In this document: piece by piece, positions 44,288 through 53,747 of the stretch
Layout: the number at the start of each line of letters is the position of its first letter
Numbering within the stretch: the first letter of the stretch is position 1
Assembly: GCF_024397895.1 (NCBI RefSeq)
Contig: NZ_CP073346.1
Span: 4,154,001-4,218,000 of the forward strand
Direction: 5' to 3'
Source: Pseudomonas benzenivorans
Lineage (GTDB): Bacteria; Pseudomonadota; Gammaproteobacteria; Pseudomonadales; Pseudomonadaceae
DNA: 64,000 nucleotides
Program-made: the position numbers and the translations under genes
Notes under the pieces: model-generated
What the model saw: the letters and a program-made list of their open reading frames with translations, nothing else
The model's database searches: none
Told to the model about the DNA's origin: nothing

Positions 44288-45175
44288 ATGGCTGTGCGGA
44301 TAAGCCTTCGACAATTGCAAATTTTCTGCGCCGTTGCGCGGACGGGCAGCACCTCGGCGGCAGCCGAGCAGATCGCGCTGTCGCAGTCGGCCACCAGCGC
44401 CGCGCTCAATGAGCTCGAGGTCATGCTGGCAACCAAGCTGTTCGATCGGGTCGGCAGGCGCTTGTTGCTGAATGACAGCGGCAAGCTGTTGCTGTCGCAG
44501 GCGCGCCAGGTGCTCGATGGCGTCGAACGGATCGAAGAGTATTTCCGCGGCGAGACCGGGACGTTCAAGGGCACCCTGACCGTTGGCGCCAGCAGCACCA
44601 TCGGCAATTACGTACTGCCCCGTTACCTGGCCGAGTTTCGCAACCAGTTTCCCGAGATCCGCATCAATGTCGCGATCTCCAACAGCGCGGCGGTCGCCGC
44701 GATGGTGGCCAACTTCGAGGTGGACATCGGCCTGATCGAGGGTCCCTGCCATCAGCAGGACCTCGACGTCACGCCCTGGCTGAGCGACGAGTTGGTGGTG
44801 TTCTGCGCCGCCGGCCACCCGCTGGGGATGGGCAAGCAGGCGAGCGCGGAGGCGTTGCAGCAGGCCGACTGGTTGTTGCGGGAGCAGGGGTCGGGCACGC
44901 GCGAGGAGGTCGAGCACGCCTTGCTCCCGCACCTGCACAGTCTGAACGCGCGGATGGAACTGGGCAGCTCGGAGGCGATCAAGCGTTCGGTGGCTGCCGG
45001 CCTGGGCATCAGTTGCCTGTCGCGCTGGGTGGTGGCCGATCTGCTGGCCTGCGGGCAGGTGCAGGAGCTCGACAGTGTGCTGCCGCCCTTGTCTCGACGT
45101 TTCTACATGCTCCGCCATCGGGACAAGTTCGCCTCGCCCGCCTTCGACCGCTTCTGGCGTCACTGCCAGGGGTGA
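44288..45175 (+). CDS. yeiE: LysR-type regulator, YeiE-like
   Basis: The 295-residue protein has the LysR helix-turn-helix (RQLQIFCAVARTGSTSAAAEQIALSQSATSAALNELE) and the periplasmic-binding-like effector domain (about 95-290, TLTVGASSTIGNYVLPRYL). The pattern TIGNYVLP is characteristic of YeiE/CysL-like regulators; YeiE of enterics responds to sulfite. ATG 44288 or GTG 44294 could start it. It probably controls the divergent yeiH-like gene. Confidence 0.88.
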   Translation: MAVRISLRQLQIFCAVARTGSTSAAAEQIALSQSATSAALNELEVMLATKLFDRVGRRLLLNDSGKLLLSQARQVLDGVERIEEYFRGETGTFKGTLTVGASSTIGNYVLPRYLAEFRNQFPEIRINVAISNSAAVAAMVANFEVDIGLIEGPCHQQDLDVTPWLSDELVVFCAAGHPLGMGKQASAEALQQADWLLREQGSGTREEVEHALLPHLHSLNARMELGSSEAIKRSVAAGLGISCLSRWVVADLLACGQVQELDSVLPPLSRRFYMLRHRDKFASPAFDRFWRHCQG

Positions 45176-45192
45176 AGCAGGCCTGGCCGAGA

Positions 45193-45330
45193 GCGCTTCA
45201 GCGCGGCCCGAAGGGTGAGGCCGCAGGCCGAATAACCGGGGACGCAGTCCCTGGTGAGAGTCCGGCGGACACAAAAAAGCCCCGGTATTAACCGAGGCTT
45301 TCGAATTTGGCTCCTCGACCTGGACTCGAC
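45193..45330. repeat. Duplicated copy 1: tRNA-Asn 3' remnant, terminator and flank
   Basis: This ~138-base block repeats at 45345-45482 with few mismatches (offset 152 bases). Read on the minus strand it holds the last 22 bases of tRNA-Asn including CCA (45308-45329, one mismatch), then the same terminator hairpin (45273-45299) and about 80 bases of GC-rich flank. The tRNA remnant is too short to function. The arrangement points to a tandem duplication starting inside the tRNA gene. Confidence 0.88.
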
Positions 45331-45344
45331 AGCGCCAGCTGAAC

Positions 45345-45482
45345 GCGCTTTAGCGCGGCCCGAAAGGTGAGGCCGCAGGCCGAATAACCGGGGGCGCAGT
45401 CCCTGGTGAGAGTCCGGCGGATACAAAAAAGCCCCGGGATTAACCGAGGCTTTCGAATTTGGCTCCGCGACCTGGACTCGAA
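45345..45482. repeat. Duplicated copy 2: 3' end of the intact tRNA-Asn and flank
   Basis: Second member of the direct repeat, which includes the 3' 23 bases of the functional tRNA-Asn, its terminator and the GC-rich flank. Both copies keep the small hairpins in the flank (for example CCGCAGG and GGGAC-GCA-GTCCC-type arms). Confidence 0.85.
45424..45451 (-). terminator. Rho-independent terminator of tRNA-Asn
   Basis: On the minus strand AGCCTCGG-TTAAT-CCGGGGCT forms an eight-base-pair stem (one G-T pair) followed by six T residues, just downstream of the tRNA 3' end. Confidence 0.8.
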
Positions 45483-45535
45483 CCAGGGACCCAATGATTA
45501 ACAGTCATTTGCTCTACCGACTGAGCTATCGCGGA
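45460..45535 (-). tRNA. tRNA-Asn (GUU)
   Basis: The 76-base cloverleaf begins TCCGCGA and ends with encoded CCA. The anticodon loop CTGTTAA gives anticodon GTT, the D-arm is GCTCAGTCGGTAGAGC and the T-arm is CTGGTTCGAGTCCAG. A promoter with GC-rich discriminator and a terminator flank it. Confidence 0.97.
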
Positions 45536-45547
45536 ACAACGGGGCGT

Positions 45548-45575
45548 ATCCTACTGATTAAAAAGGGGAAGTCAA
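45548..45575 (-). promoter_or_regulatory. Sigma-70 promoter of tRNA-Asn
   Basis: On the minus strand TTGACT, a 16-base spacer and TAGGAT are followed by the GC-rich discriminator ACGCCCCG, 12 bases before the tRNA. This is the layout of stringently controlled stable-RNA promoters. Confidence 0.75.
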
Positions 45576-45601
45576 GCCTCTGCCGACTCCCCTGGTGGTG
45601 A

Positions 45602-46798
45602 TCAGAGGACCTGGGCGATGGCCTCGGTGACGAACGGCAGGTTGCGCTGGTTGAGCGCCGCCACGCAGATGCGTCCGGTGCCAACCGCGTAGATGCCGAA
45701 CTCGCTCTTCAGGCGCTCCACCTGCTCGGTGGTCAGGCCCGAGTAGGAGAACATGCCGCGCTGCTGGGCGACGAAGCCGAAGTCACGCTTGGCGCCCAGG
45801 GTCGCCAGCTGCTCGACCATGGCCAGGCGCATGCCGCGGATGCGCTCGCGCATCTCGCACAGTTCGGCTTCCCACATGGCGCGCAGTTCCGGGCTGTTGA
45901 GCACCGCCGCCACCACGCTGGCGCCGTGGGTCGGCGGGTTGGAGTAGTTGGTGCGAATCACCCGCTTGAGCTGCGACAGCACGCGCCCGGTCTCGTCTTT
46001 CGAGCCGGTGACGATGGACAGCGCGCCGACCCGCTCGCCGTACAGCGAGAAGGACTTGGAGAAGGAGCTGGAGACGAAGAAGGTCAGGCCCGACTGGGCG
46101 AACAGGCGCACCGCGGCGGCGTCTTCCTCGATGCCGTCGCCAAAGCCCTGGTAGGCGATGTCGAGGAAGGGCACATGCTCGCGCTCGCGTAGCACCTCGA
46201 GGATGGCCTGCCAGTCGTCCATGGTCAGATCGACGCCGGTGGGGTTGTGGCAGCAGGCATGCAGCACCACGATGGAGCGGGCCGGCAGGTTCTTCAGGTC
46301 TTCCAGCAGGCCGCCGCGGTTGACGCCGTTGCTGAAAGCGTCGTAGTAGCGGTAGTTGCGCACCGGAAAGCCGGCGGACTCGAACAGCGCGCGGTGGTTT
46401 TCCCAGCTCGGGTCGCTGATGGCGACTTCGGCATCCGGTAGCAGGCGCTTGAGGAAGTCGGCGCCGACCTTGAGGGCGCCGGTGCCGCCGAGGGCCTGGG
46501 CGGTGATCACCCGGCCTTCGCCGATCAGCGCGGAATTGGCGCCGAACAGCAAGGTCTGCACGGCCTGGTCATAGGCGGCGATGCCTTCGATCGGCAGGTA
46601 GCCGCGCGGCGCGTGCTTGGCGGTCAGCGCGGTTTCTGCCTCGGCGACCGCTCGCAGCAGCGGAATGCGCCCCTCTTCGTTGGTGTACACGCCAACCCCG
46701 AGGTTGACTTTGGTCGGACGGGGGTCGGCGTTGAATGCTTCGTTGAGGCCCAGGATAGGGTCGCGCGGCGCCATTTCGACGGCAGAGAACAGGCTCAT
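45602..46798 (-). CDS. Aromatic/aspartate aminotransferase (class I, AspC/TyrB type)
   Basis: A PLP-dependent enzyme that exchanges amino groups between aspartate or aromatic amino acids and 2-oxoglutarate. The 398-residue protein has the class I signatures HACCHNPTGVDLT, FLDIAYQGFGDG and the Schiff-base lysine in SSSFSKSFSLYGERVG, with the substrate-carboxylate arginine in GRICVAALN. ATG 46798 (MSLFSAVEMAPRDPILGLNEAF) is the conserved start. In P. aeruginosa the same gene lies beside uvrB, divergently, as here. AspC and TyrB cannot be told apart by eye. Confidence 0.93.
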   Translation of the reverse strand: MSLFSAVEMAPRDPILGLNEAFNADPRPTKVNLGVGVYTNEEGRIPLLRAVAEAETALTAKHAPRGYLPIEGIAAYDQAVQTLLFGANSALIGEGRVITAQALGGTGALKVGADFLKRLLPDAEVAISDPSWENHRALFESAGFPVRNYRYYDAFSNGVNRGGLLEDLKNLPARSIVVLHACCHNPTGVDLTMDDWQAILEVLREREHVPFLDIAYQGFGDGIEEDAAAVRLFAQSGLTFFVSSSFSKSFSLYGERVGALSIVTGSKDETGRVLSQLKRVIRTNYSNPPTHGASVVAAVLNSPELRAMWEAELCEMRERIRGMRLAMVEQLATLGAKRDFGFVAQQRGMFSYSGLTTEQVERLKSEFGIYAVGTGRICVAALNQRNLPFVTEAIAQVL

Positions 46799-46985
46799 GG
46801 GTGCGGCAGCTCGGAGGCAGAGGGGTGGGTGTCTGCAACACCCGGCGACGACTGCGGCTGGGGGTTGCGTAAATGCGCCGTTAGTATAACGACCCATACC
46901 GTGCGTCGCGACAGCAGGCGCACGCTTTTCACCTGGTATGACGTAGGCTATCGGGCTGCGTCACAACCGCTTGTCGAGGTTAGTC

Positions 46986-49001
46986 ATGTCCGAGTTTCAA
47001 CTGGTCACCCGTTTCCAGCCGGCCGGCGATCAGCCGGAGGCGATTCGGCAGATGGTCGAGGGCCTGGAGGCGGGCCTGTCGCACCAGACCCTGCTCGGGG
47101 TGACCGGTTCCGGCAAGACCTTCAGCATCGCCAACGTCATCGCCCAGGTGCAGCGCCCGACCCTGGTGCTGGCGCCGAACAAGACCCTGGCGGCGCAGCT
47201 CTACGGCGAGTTCAAGAGCTTCTTCCCGAACAACGCGGTGGAGTACTTCGTTTCCTATTACGACTACTACCAGCCCGAGGCTTACGTGCCCTCGTCCGAC
47301 ACCTTCATCGAGAAGGATGCCTCGATCAACGACCATATCGAGCAGATGCGCCTCTCGGCGACCAAGGCGCTGCTGGAGCGGCCGGACGCGATCATCGTCA
47401 CCACGGTGTCGTGCATCTACGGTCTGGGCAGCCCCGAGTCCTACCTGAAGATGGTGTTGCACGTAGACCGCGGCGACAAGCTGGATCAGCGCGCCTTGCT
47501 GCGCCGCCTGGCCGACCTGCAGTACAGCCGCAACGACATGGATTTCGCCCGCGCCACGTTCCGCGTGCGCGGCGACGTGATCGACATCTTTCCGGCCGAA
47601 TCGGACCTGGAGGCCATCCGTATCGAGCTGTTCGACGACGAGGTGGAGAGCATCGCCGCCTTTGATCCGCTGACCGGCGAGGTGATCCGCAAGCTGCCGC
47701 GCTTCACCTTCTACCCCAAGAGCCACTACGTCACCCCGCGGGAAACCCTGCTGGAGGCGGTCGAGGCGATCAAGGTGGAACTGGTCGAGCGCCTGGAATA
47801 CCTGCGCGGCGCGGGCAAGCTGGTCGAGGCCCAGCGCCTGGAACAGCGCACCCGCTTCGACCTGGAGATGATCCTCGAGCTGGGGTATTGCAACGGCATC
47901 GAGAACTACTCGCGGTACCTCTCCGGGCGCGGCCCGGGCGAGCCGCCGCCGACGCTGTACGACTATCTGCCGGATCAGGCCCTGCTGGTGATCGACGAGT
48001 CCCACGTGTCGGTGCCCCAGGTCGGGGCCATGTACAAGGGCGACCGCTCGCGCAAGGAAACCCTGGTCGAATACGGTTTCCGCCTGCCCTCGGCCCTGGA
48101 CAACCGCCCCATGCGCTTCGAGGAGTGGGAGGGCGCCAGCCCGCAGACCATCTTCGTCTCGGCCACCCCGGGGCCCTACGAGGCGGACCATGCCGGACGG
48201 GTGATCGAGCAGGTGGTGCGCCCCACCGGTCTGGTCGATCCGCAGATCGAGGTGCGCCCGGCGCTGACCCAGGTCGACGACCTGCTTTCAGAAATCCACA
48301 AGCGCGTGGCCATCGAAGAGCGGGTGCTGGTCACCACCCTGACCAAGCGCATGGCCGAGGACCTGACCGACTACCTGGCCGACCACGGCGTGAAGGTGCG
48401 CTACCTGCACTCGGACATCGACACGGTGGAGCGGGTCGAGATCATCCGCGACCTGCGCATCGGCGCCTTCGATGTGCTGGTCGGCATCAACCTGTTGCGC
48501 GAAGGCCTGGACATGCCGGAGGTGTCCCTGGTGGCGATTCTCGATGCCGACAAGGAAGGCTTCCTGCGTTCCGAGCGTTCGCTGATCCAGACCATCGGCC
48601 GCGCCGCGCGCAACCTCAACGGCCGGGCGATTCTCTATGCCGATCGCATGACCGGCTCCATGGAGCGTGCCATCGGCGAGACCGAGCGCCGCCGCAACAA
48701 GCAGATCGCCTTCAACGAGGCCAATGGCATCGTGCCCAGGGGGGTGAAGAAGGACGTGCAGGACATCCTCGAAGGCGCCACGGTCCCCGGCTCGCGCAGC
48801 AAGAAGCGCAAGGGCATGGCCCAGGCGGCGGAGGAGAGCGCGCGCTACGAGAACGAGCTGCGTTCGCCGAGCGAGATCACCAAGCGCATTCGCCAGCTGG
48901 AGGAGAAGATGTACCAGTTGGCCCGCGACCTGGAGTTCGAGGCCGCGGCCCAGTTGCGCGACGAGATCCACAAGCTGCGCGAGCGCCTGCTGCAGGTGTG
49001 A
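46986..49001 (+). CDS. uvrB: Excinuclease ABC subunit UvrB
   Basis: UvrB is the damage-verifying helicase-like subunit of nucleotide excision repair. The 671-residue protein has Walker [18 protein letters not shown] (residue ~35), the beta-hairpin [25 protein letters not shown]-like VIDESHVS, helicase motif [12 protein letters not shown] and the C-terminal UVR motif [17 protein letters not shown] that binds UvrC. ATG 46986 is the conserved start ([17 protein letters not shown]). Confidence 0.98.
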   Translation: MSEFQLVTRFQPAGDQPEAIRQMVEGLEAGLSHQTLLGVTGSGKTFSIANVIAQVQRPTLVLAPNKTLAAQLYGEFKSFFPNNAVEYFVSYYDYYQPEAYVPSSDTFIEKDASINDHIEQMRLSATKALLERPDAIIVTTVSCIYGLGSPESYLKMVLHVDRGDKLDQRALLRRLADLQYSRNDMDFARATFRVRGDVIDIFPAESDLEAIRIELFDDEVESIAAFDPLTGEVIRKLPRFTFYPKSHYVTPRETLLEAVEAIKVELVERLEYLRGAGKLVEAQRLEQRTRFDLEMILELGYCNGIENYSRYLSGRGPGEPPPTLYDYLPDQALLVIDESHVSVPQVGAMYKGDRSRKETLVEYGFRLPSALDNRPMRFEEWEGASPQTIFVSATPGPYEADHAGRVIEQVVRPTGLVDPQIEVRPALTQVDDLLSEIHKRVAIEERVLVTTLTKRMAEDLTDYLADHGVKVRYLHSDIDTVERVEIIRDLRIGAFDVLVGINLLREGLDMPEVSLVAILDADKEGFLRSERSLIQTIGRAARNLNGRAILYADRMTGSMERAIGETERRRNKQIAFNEANGIVPRGVKKDVQDILEGATVPGSRSKKRKGMAQAAEESARYENELRSPSEITKRIRQLEEKMYQLARDLEFEAAAQLRDEIHKLRERLLQV

Positions 49002-49078
49002 CGGGACGCCGCCCTTGCGCTGTTCCTTCGTCGCCCGTGGCCGTTAGACTTCCTGCGCTCTGTTGCCTGTGAGAAACC

Positions 49079-50002
49079 ATGATGGGACTGGATGACGCGC
49101 TGATCTTCACCCGGGTGGTCGAGTGCCACAGCTTTACCCTGGCCGCCCAGGGCCTTGGCATGCAGAAATCGACGGTGAGTCGGCGCATCGCCTTGCTGGA
49201 AGAGCGGCTCGGCGTGCGCCTGCTCAACCGCACCACGCGCAAGCTGCGCCTGACCGAGGTGGGGCAGGCCTATTACGAGCGTTGCCGGCAGATCATGCTG
49301 GACTTCGCCGAGGCCGAGCAGGCCGTCATGCAGTTACAGCAGGCGCCCTCCGGCCTGCTGCGCATCACCGCGCCGATCGAGTTCGGCCAGCTGTTTCTCG
49401 GTCGGGTGCTCGGCGACTTCATGCGCCAGTACCCGCAGATCACCGCCGAAGTGGAGCTGACCTCGAGGCACGTCGATCCGGTCGAGGAGGGCGTGGATAT
49501 CGCCATCCTGGTCGGCCAGCCCCAGGACTCCACCCTGATCGCGCGCAAGCTGTTCGAAACCGAGCGGCGCCTGTGCGCCAGTCCCGGCTACCTGGAAGCC
49601 CATGGCACGCCGCTGACGGTGGCCGAGCTGGCCGGGCATCGGGCCATCCTGCTGCCCCATGACTCGCCGCGCCACTGGCCGTTGCTGGGCGAGATCATCC
49701 CCTGCCAGCGGGTGCTGGCCTGCAACAACATCACCTTCGCCCGCGAGGCCGCCCTGGCCGGTGCCGGCATTGCCGGATTGCCGCGCATGATCTGCGAAAG
49801 CGCGGTGCGCGCCGGGCGGCTGGTCGAACTGCTGGCCGAGACCCGGCTGCCGATCGGCGAGCTCTATGCCGTCTATCCTTCCAGGCGGTTCCAGGCGATG
49901 AAGGTCAAGACCTTTCTCGATTTCCTCATGGCCAGTCTGCCGGTCGGGGAGGGGCGGCGGCTGGAGCCCGCGGCGGTGGGGCTGGTAACATCGCCGCCTT
50001 AA
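49079..50002 (+). CDS. LysR-type regulator (aminotransferase/uvrB-gltX region)
   Basis: The 307-residue protein has the LysR helix-turn-helix ([40 protein letters not shown]) and an effector domain (about 90-295) with the pattern of the CrgA/DsdC-like group ([28 protein letters not shown]). The orthologous position between uvrB and gltX is also held by a LysR gene in P. aeruginosa. Target and effector unknown. ATG 49079 or 49082. Confidence 0.9.
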   Translation: MMGLDDALIFTRVVECHSFTLAAQGLGMQKSTVSRRIALLEERLGVRLLNRTTRKLRLTEVGQAYYERCRQIMLDFAEAEQAVMQLQQAPSGLLRITAPIEFGQLFLGRVLGDFMRQYPQITAEVELTSRHVDPVEEGVDIAILVGQPQDSTLIARKLFETERRLCASPGYLEAHGTPLTVAELAGHRAILLPHDSPRHWPLLGEIIPCQRVLACNNITFAREAALAGAGIAGLPRMICESAVRAGRLVELLAETRLPIGELYAVYPSRRFQAMKVKTFLDFLMASLPVGEGRRLEPAAVGLVTSPP

Positions 50003-50034
50003 TCGGTTTTCGCTCTATTTCTTCGAGACTCGCC

Positions 50035-51516
50035 ATGACCACCGTCCGCACCCGTATCGCGCCGTCGCCCACCGGCGATCCCCACGTCGGCACCGCCTAT
50101 ATCGCCCTGTTCAACCTGTGCTTCGCCCGCCAGCACGGTGGTGAATTCATCCTGCGCATCGAAGACACCGACCAGCTGCGCTCGACCCGCGAGTCGGAGC
50201 AGCAGATCTTCGACGCCCTGCGCTGGCTCGGCATCGAGTGGAGCGAGGGGCCGGACGTCGGTGGCCCCCATGGCCCGTACCGGCAAAGCGAGCGCGGCCA
50301 TATCTACAAGCAGTACACCGCCGAGTTGGTGGAGAAGGGCCATGCCTTCCACTGCTTCTGCAGCCCCGAGCGCCTGGACAAGCTGCGTGCCGAGCAGACC
50401 GAGGCCAAGCAGACCCCGCGCTACGACGGCCACTGCATGCACCTGGCGCAGGACGAGGTGCAGCGTCGCCTGGCCGCCGGCGAGCCCAACGTGGTGCGCA
50501 TGAAGGTGCCGACAGAGGGTGTCTGCGTGGTGCCGGACATGCTCCGTGGCGAGGTGGAGATCCCCTGGGATCGCATGGACATGCAGGTGCTGATGAAGAC
50601 CGATGGCCTGCCGACCTACTTCCTGGCCAACGTGGTCGACGACCACCTGATGGGCATCACCCACGTGCTGCGCGGTGAGGAGTGGCTGCCGTCGGCGCCC
50701 AAACTGATCCTGCTGTACGAGTACTTTGGCTGGGACAAGCCGCAGCTGTGCTACATGCCGCTGCTGCGCAACCCGGACAAGAGCAAGCTGTCCAAGCGCA
50801 AGAACCCGACTTCCATCACTTTCTACGAGCGCATGGGCTTCCTGCCCCAGGCCATGCTCAACTACCTCGGCCGCATGGGCTGGTCGATGCCCGACGAGCG
50901 CGAGAAGTTCACCCTCGACGAGATGGTCGAGCACTTCGATATTCAGCGGGTGTCGCTCGGTGGGCCGATCTTCGACCTGGAGAAGCTGTCCTGGCTCAAC
51001 GGCCAGTGGATGCGCGAGCTGAGCGTCGAGGCGTTCGCCGCCGGCGCGCAGAAATGGGCCTTCAACTCCGATTACCTGATGAAGATCGCCCCCCACGTGC
51101 AGGGGCGGGTGGAGACCTTCAGCCAGATCGCCCCCCTGGCCAGTTTCTTCTTCGCCGGTGGCCTGAGCCTGGACGCCAAGCTGTTCGAGCACAAGAAGCT
51201 GTCGCCCGACCAGGTGCGCCAGGTCATGCAGCTGATCCTGTGGAAGCTGGAAGCCCTGCGCCAGTGGGAGAAGGAGCGGATCACCGGTTGCATTCAGGGG
51301 GTGGTCGAACATCTGGAGCTGAAGCTGCGCGATGCCATGCCGCTGATGTTCGCCGCGATCACCGGCCAGGCCAGCTCGGTGTCGGTGCTCGACGCCATGG
51401 AAATCCTCGGTCCGGACCTCACGCGCTTCCGCCTGCGCCAGGCTATCGAGCTGCTCGGCGGTGTGTCGAAGAAGGAAAACAAGGAGTGGGAAAAGCTGCT
51501 GGCGGCCATCGGCTGA
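50035..51516 (+). CDS. gltX: Glutamyl-tRNA synthetase
   Basis: GltX charges tRNA-Glu. The 493-residue class I synthetase shows [21 protein letters not shown] (HIGH-type motif), the GluRS segment [17 protein letters not shown] and the KMSKS motif as [10 protein letters not shown], then a helical anticodon-binding domain. Its substrate tRNA-Glu is encoded twice directly downstream. Confidence 0.98.
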   Translation: MTTVRTRIAPSPTGDPHVGTAYIALFNLCFARQHGGEFILRIEDTDQLRSTRESEQQIFDALRWLGIEWSEGPDVGGPHGPYRQSERGHIYKQYTAELVEKGHAFHCFCSPERLDKLRAEQTEAKQTPRYDGHCMHLAQDEVQRRLAAGEPNVVRMKVPTEGVCVVPDMLRGEVEIPWDRMDMQVLMKTDGLPTYFLANVVDDHLMGITHVLRGEEWLPSAPKLILLYEYFGWDKPQLCYMPLLRNPDKSKLSKRKNPTSITFYERMGFLPQAMLNYLGRMGWSMPDEREKFTLDEMVEHFDIQRVSLGGPIFDLEKLSWLNGQWMRELSVEAFAAGAQKWAFNSDYLMKIAPHVQGRVETFSQIAPLASFFFAGGLSLDAKLFEHKKLSPDQVRQVMQLILWKLEALRQWEKERITGCIQGVVEHLELKLRDAMPLMFAAITGQASSVSVLDAMEILGPDLTRFRLRQAIELLGGVSKKENKEWEKLLAAIG

Positions 51517-51592
51517 CAGGCTCGCCGTCGAGGTATTAGGGTAAGTGTTTGTTATGTCAGCAGAAAAAAACAGGGACGTGATGAAAATCTTG

Positions 51593-51621
51593 TTGACAGT
51601 ACCCGGGGGCGCCCTTAACAT
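51593..51621 (+). promoter_or_regulatory. Sigma-70 promoter of the tRNA-Ala/Glu array
   Basis: TTGACA (51593-51598), a 17-base spacer and TAACAT (51616-51621) are followed by the GC-rich discriminator GCGCCCCG. This is a strong stable-RNA promoter of the stringently controlled type, 18 bases before the first tRNA-Ala. Confidence 0.85.
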
Positions 51622-51639
51622 GCGCCCCGTCCTCGAGAT

Positions 51640-51715
<76 letters not shown>

Positions 51716-51779
51716 ATCTCGAAGCCGAAAGGCTTGCCACAATCGGTTCCAGTAGCCGATTGAGTTTCAGGGGTTTTGC

Positions 51780-51855
51780 GTCCCCTTCGTCTAGTGGCCT
51801 AGGACACCGCCCTTTCACGGCGGTAACAGGGGTTCGAGTCCCCTAGGGGACGCCA
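51780..51855 (+). tRNA. tRNA-Glu (UUC), copy 1
   Basis: The 76-base cloverleaf starts GTCCCCT and ends GGGGACGCCA. Anticodon stem CCGCC/GGCGG encloses loop CTTTCAC, anticodon TTC. Identical to the copy at 52032-52107. Confidence 0.97.
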
Positions 51856-51905
51856 CTATTTCCAGCCGCAGCATTTAAGGTGCTGCAGCCAGACCGCAAG
51901 GTTTC

Positions 51906-51981
<76 letters not shown>

Positions 51982-52031
51982 ATACCACGACAAGGCCAGC
52001 CACTGCGCTGGCCTTGTTCTTCGAAGGATTC

Positions 52032-52107
52032 GTCCCCTTCGTCTAGTGGCCTAGGACACCGCCCTTTCACGGCGGTAACAGGGGTTCGAGTCCCCTAGGG
52101 GACGCCA
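52032..52107 (+). tRNA. tRNA-Glu (UUC), copy 2
   Basis: Exact duplicate of the tRNA-Glu at 51780-51855, offset 252 bases; last tRNA of the array. Confidence 0.97.
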
Positions 52108-52112
52108 GTTTT

Positions 52113-52168
52113 GCCCGCTCTGCGGGATTTTTAAGGGTCATTCTTCAGGGAATGGCCCTTTTGTTTTT
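52113..52168 (+). terminator. Tandem rho-independent terminators of the tRNA array
   Basis: Two hairpins follow the last tRNA: CCCGC-TCT-GCGGG with ATTTTT (52114-52132), and an 11-bp stem AAGGGTCATTC/GAATGGCCCTT (one G-T pair, 52133-52160) followed by TTGTTTTT. Confidence 0.85.
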
Positions 52169-52242
52169 CTACCCTCAGATACCTTCCGTCCCTCTTCGAG
52201 AGAGGCTGCCGACCAACGGTAGGCGATAGCGCTTGCCTGGCT

Positions 52243-52260
52243 ATATTATAGATGTAATAT
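52243..52260. promoter_or_regulatory. Inverted repeat, likely operator of the TetR gene
   Basis: ATATTA-N6-TAATAT lies 30 bases upstream of the TetR-family start in an AT-rich stretch that also holds further AATATT motifs. Autoregulation by the TetR protein is the simplest explanation. Confidence 0.55.
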
Positions 52261-52289
52261 TTCAACCATAATATTTCCTGGAGGCGGCC

Positions 52290-52829
52290 ATGAACCACAA
52301 GAAAGCCCAGACCCGTGAACGCATTCTGGCCGCGGCGGAAACCGCGCTGCTGCAGCGCGGGCCGGCGGAGCCGAGTGTCTCCGAGGTGATGGGGGCCGCC
52401 GGCCTCACAGTTGGCGGTTTCTATGCCCATTTCGAGAGCAAGGATGCCCTGATGCTCGAGGCCTTCCGGCAGATGCTCTGCCAGCGGCAGGAATTGATCG
52501 GCCAGCTGGACGACAATCTGCCGGCTGCCGAGCGGCGGGCCCTGGTGGCGGCGTTCTACCTGTCGCGCAAGCACCGGGATGCGCCCGATCAGGGTTGCCC
52601 GCTGCCGAGCTCGCTGGGCGAGTTGACCCGCCTGCCGGAGGGCTTCCGCACGGCCTTGGCCGCGCACCTGGAGTTGATGATGGCAAAGCTGGCGGGCAAG
52701 CCGGAAGAGGCGGACAACGTCCTCGCCGATATTGCCCTGATGGTCGGAGGTCTGGCGCTGGCGCGGGCGCTGGGAGCCGGTGAACTGTCTGACCGCGTCT
52801 TGCGTGCCGCCAAAGCGGCGATTGTCTGA
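52290..52829 (+). CDS. TetR-family transcriptional regulator
   Basis: The 179-residue protein has the TetR helix-turn-helix (TRERILAAAETALLQRGPAEPSVSEVMGAAGLTVGGFYAHFESKDALMLEAF) in residues ~8-58 and a helical ligand domain. It resembles repressors of the AcrR/NemR-like group, with Cys98 in QGCPLPSSLGEL as a possible reactive residue. SD CTGGAGG precedes ATG 52290. A hydrolase gene follows after 11 bases and is the probable target. Confidence 0.92.
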   Translation: MNHKKAQTRERILAAAETALLQRGPAEPSVSEVMGAAGLTVGGFYAHFESKDALMLEAFRQMLCQRQELIGQLDDNLPAAERRALVAAFYLSRKHRDAPDQGCPLPSSLGELTRLPEGFRTALAAHLELMMAKLAGKPEEADNVLADIALMVGGLALARALGAGELSDRVLRAAKAAIV

Positions 52830-52840
52830 GGAGACTGGCA

Positions 52841-53680
52841 ATGAGCAGCATGAGTTTGATCCGCGGAATCAACGCTTCGGTCGGCTATCTGGCGCCGCGC
52901 TTGGTGGCGAGTCGCATGCGTCGCGCCTTTATGACGCCGCGCAACCTGCCGCCGCGCGACTGGGAGTTGCCGCTGCTCGCGCAGGCGGAACGCATCACCC
53001 TGCGTTTCGGGCTGTCGGCCCTGCGCTGGGGCAAGGGGCCGGCGGTGCTGCTGATGCATGGCTGGGAGGGCCGACCGACCCAGTTCGCCGAGCTGATCAA
53101 GGCATTGGTGCAGGCCGGTTATTCGGTGTTTGCCCTGGATGCCCCAGCGCACGGGCGTTCCCCGGGGCGGGAGGCGAACGTGGTGTTGTTCGCTCGCGCC
53201 ATGCTCGAGGCGGCCAGCGAGCTGCCGCCGCTGAAGGCGGTGATCGGTCACTCGATGGGCGGCGCCAGCGCCCTGCTGGCGACCCAGCTGGGGTTGCAGG
53301 CCGAGGCCGTGGTGACCATTGCCGCGCCCGGGCGGATTCTCACCATGTTGCGCGGTTTCGCCCAGTACATGGGGTTGTCGGCGAAGGCCGGCGCGCACTT
53401 CGTCCGCCTGGTCGAGGAGAAGGCCGGCATGCCGGCCAAGCAGATCGACGTGGCGCAGTATCAGCTGAATATGCCGGGGCTGATCGTGCATGCCGTCGAC
53501 GATCCCAAGGTGCCCTACAGTGAGGCCGAGGCGATCCATCACGCCTGGTTCGACAGCCAGTTGCTGCGTCTGGAGCAGGGCGGGCACCAGCGCCTGCTTG
53601 CCGATCCGCGACTGATCGGCGAAACCCTGCGTCTGCTCGAGAGTGTCGGCGAGGCCGCCGTGGTGCCGCTGACGGCCTGA
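52841..53680 (+). CDS. Alpha/beta hydrolase
   Basis: The 279-residue protein is an alpha/beta-hydrolase-fold enzyme with oxyanion HGWEG (VLLMHGWEGRPTQF), nucleophile elbow VIGHSMGGASALL (GHSMG), acid in HAVDDPKVPY and His in EQGGHQRLL. No signal peptide is clear. It is cotranscribed with the TetR gene; an esterase or detoxifying role is inferred. Substrate unknown. Confidence 0.9.
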   Translation: MSSMSLIRGINASVGYLAPRLVASRMRRAFMTPRNLPPRDWELPLLAQAERITLRFGLSALRWGKGPAVLLMHGWEGRPTQFAELIKALVQAGYSVFALDAPAHGRSPGREANVVLFARAMLEAASELPPLKAVIGHSMGGASALLATQLGLQAEAVVTIAAPGRILTMLRGFAQYMGLSAKAGAHFVRLVEEKAGMPAKQIDVAQYQLNMPGLIVHAVDDPKVPYSEAEAIHHAWFDSQLLRLEQGGHQRLLADPRLIGETLRLLESVGEAAVVPLTA

Positions 53681-53690
53681 GGCGTCGCGC

Positions 53691-53741
53691 CTGCCGGTCA
53701 CCGGCAGTTCTCATCGGCCGCTGCGTCCAGAGTAGCGGCCG
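53691..53741. terminator. Two hairpins between convergent hydrolase and LysR genes
   Basis: CTGCCGGT/ACCGGCAG (53691-53707, followed by TTCTC) and CGGCCGCT/AGCGGCCG (53715-53741) lie in the 67-base convergent gap. Their position fits a bidirectional terminator, though T tracts are weak. Confidence 0.5.
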
Positions 53742-53747
53742 CCATCC

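Noticed and set aside
45193..45482. CRISPR-like direct repeat
   Set aside because: Only two long copies without short regular spacers, and they contain tRNA and terminator sequence; no cas genes are present. Explained as a tRNA-linked duplication.
46613..47665. 350-codon frame spanning the aminotransferase-uvrB gap
   Set aside because: It overlaps two firm genes in other frames and is Gly/Arg/Ala-rich with no domain.
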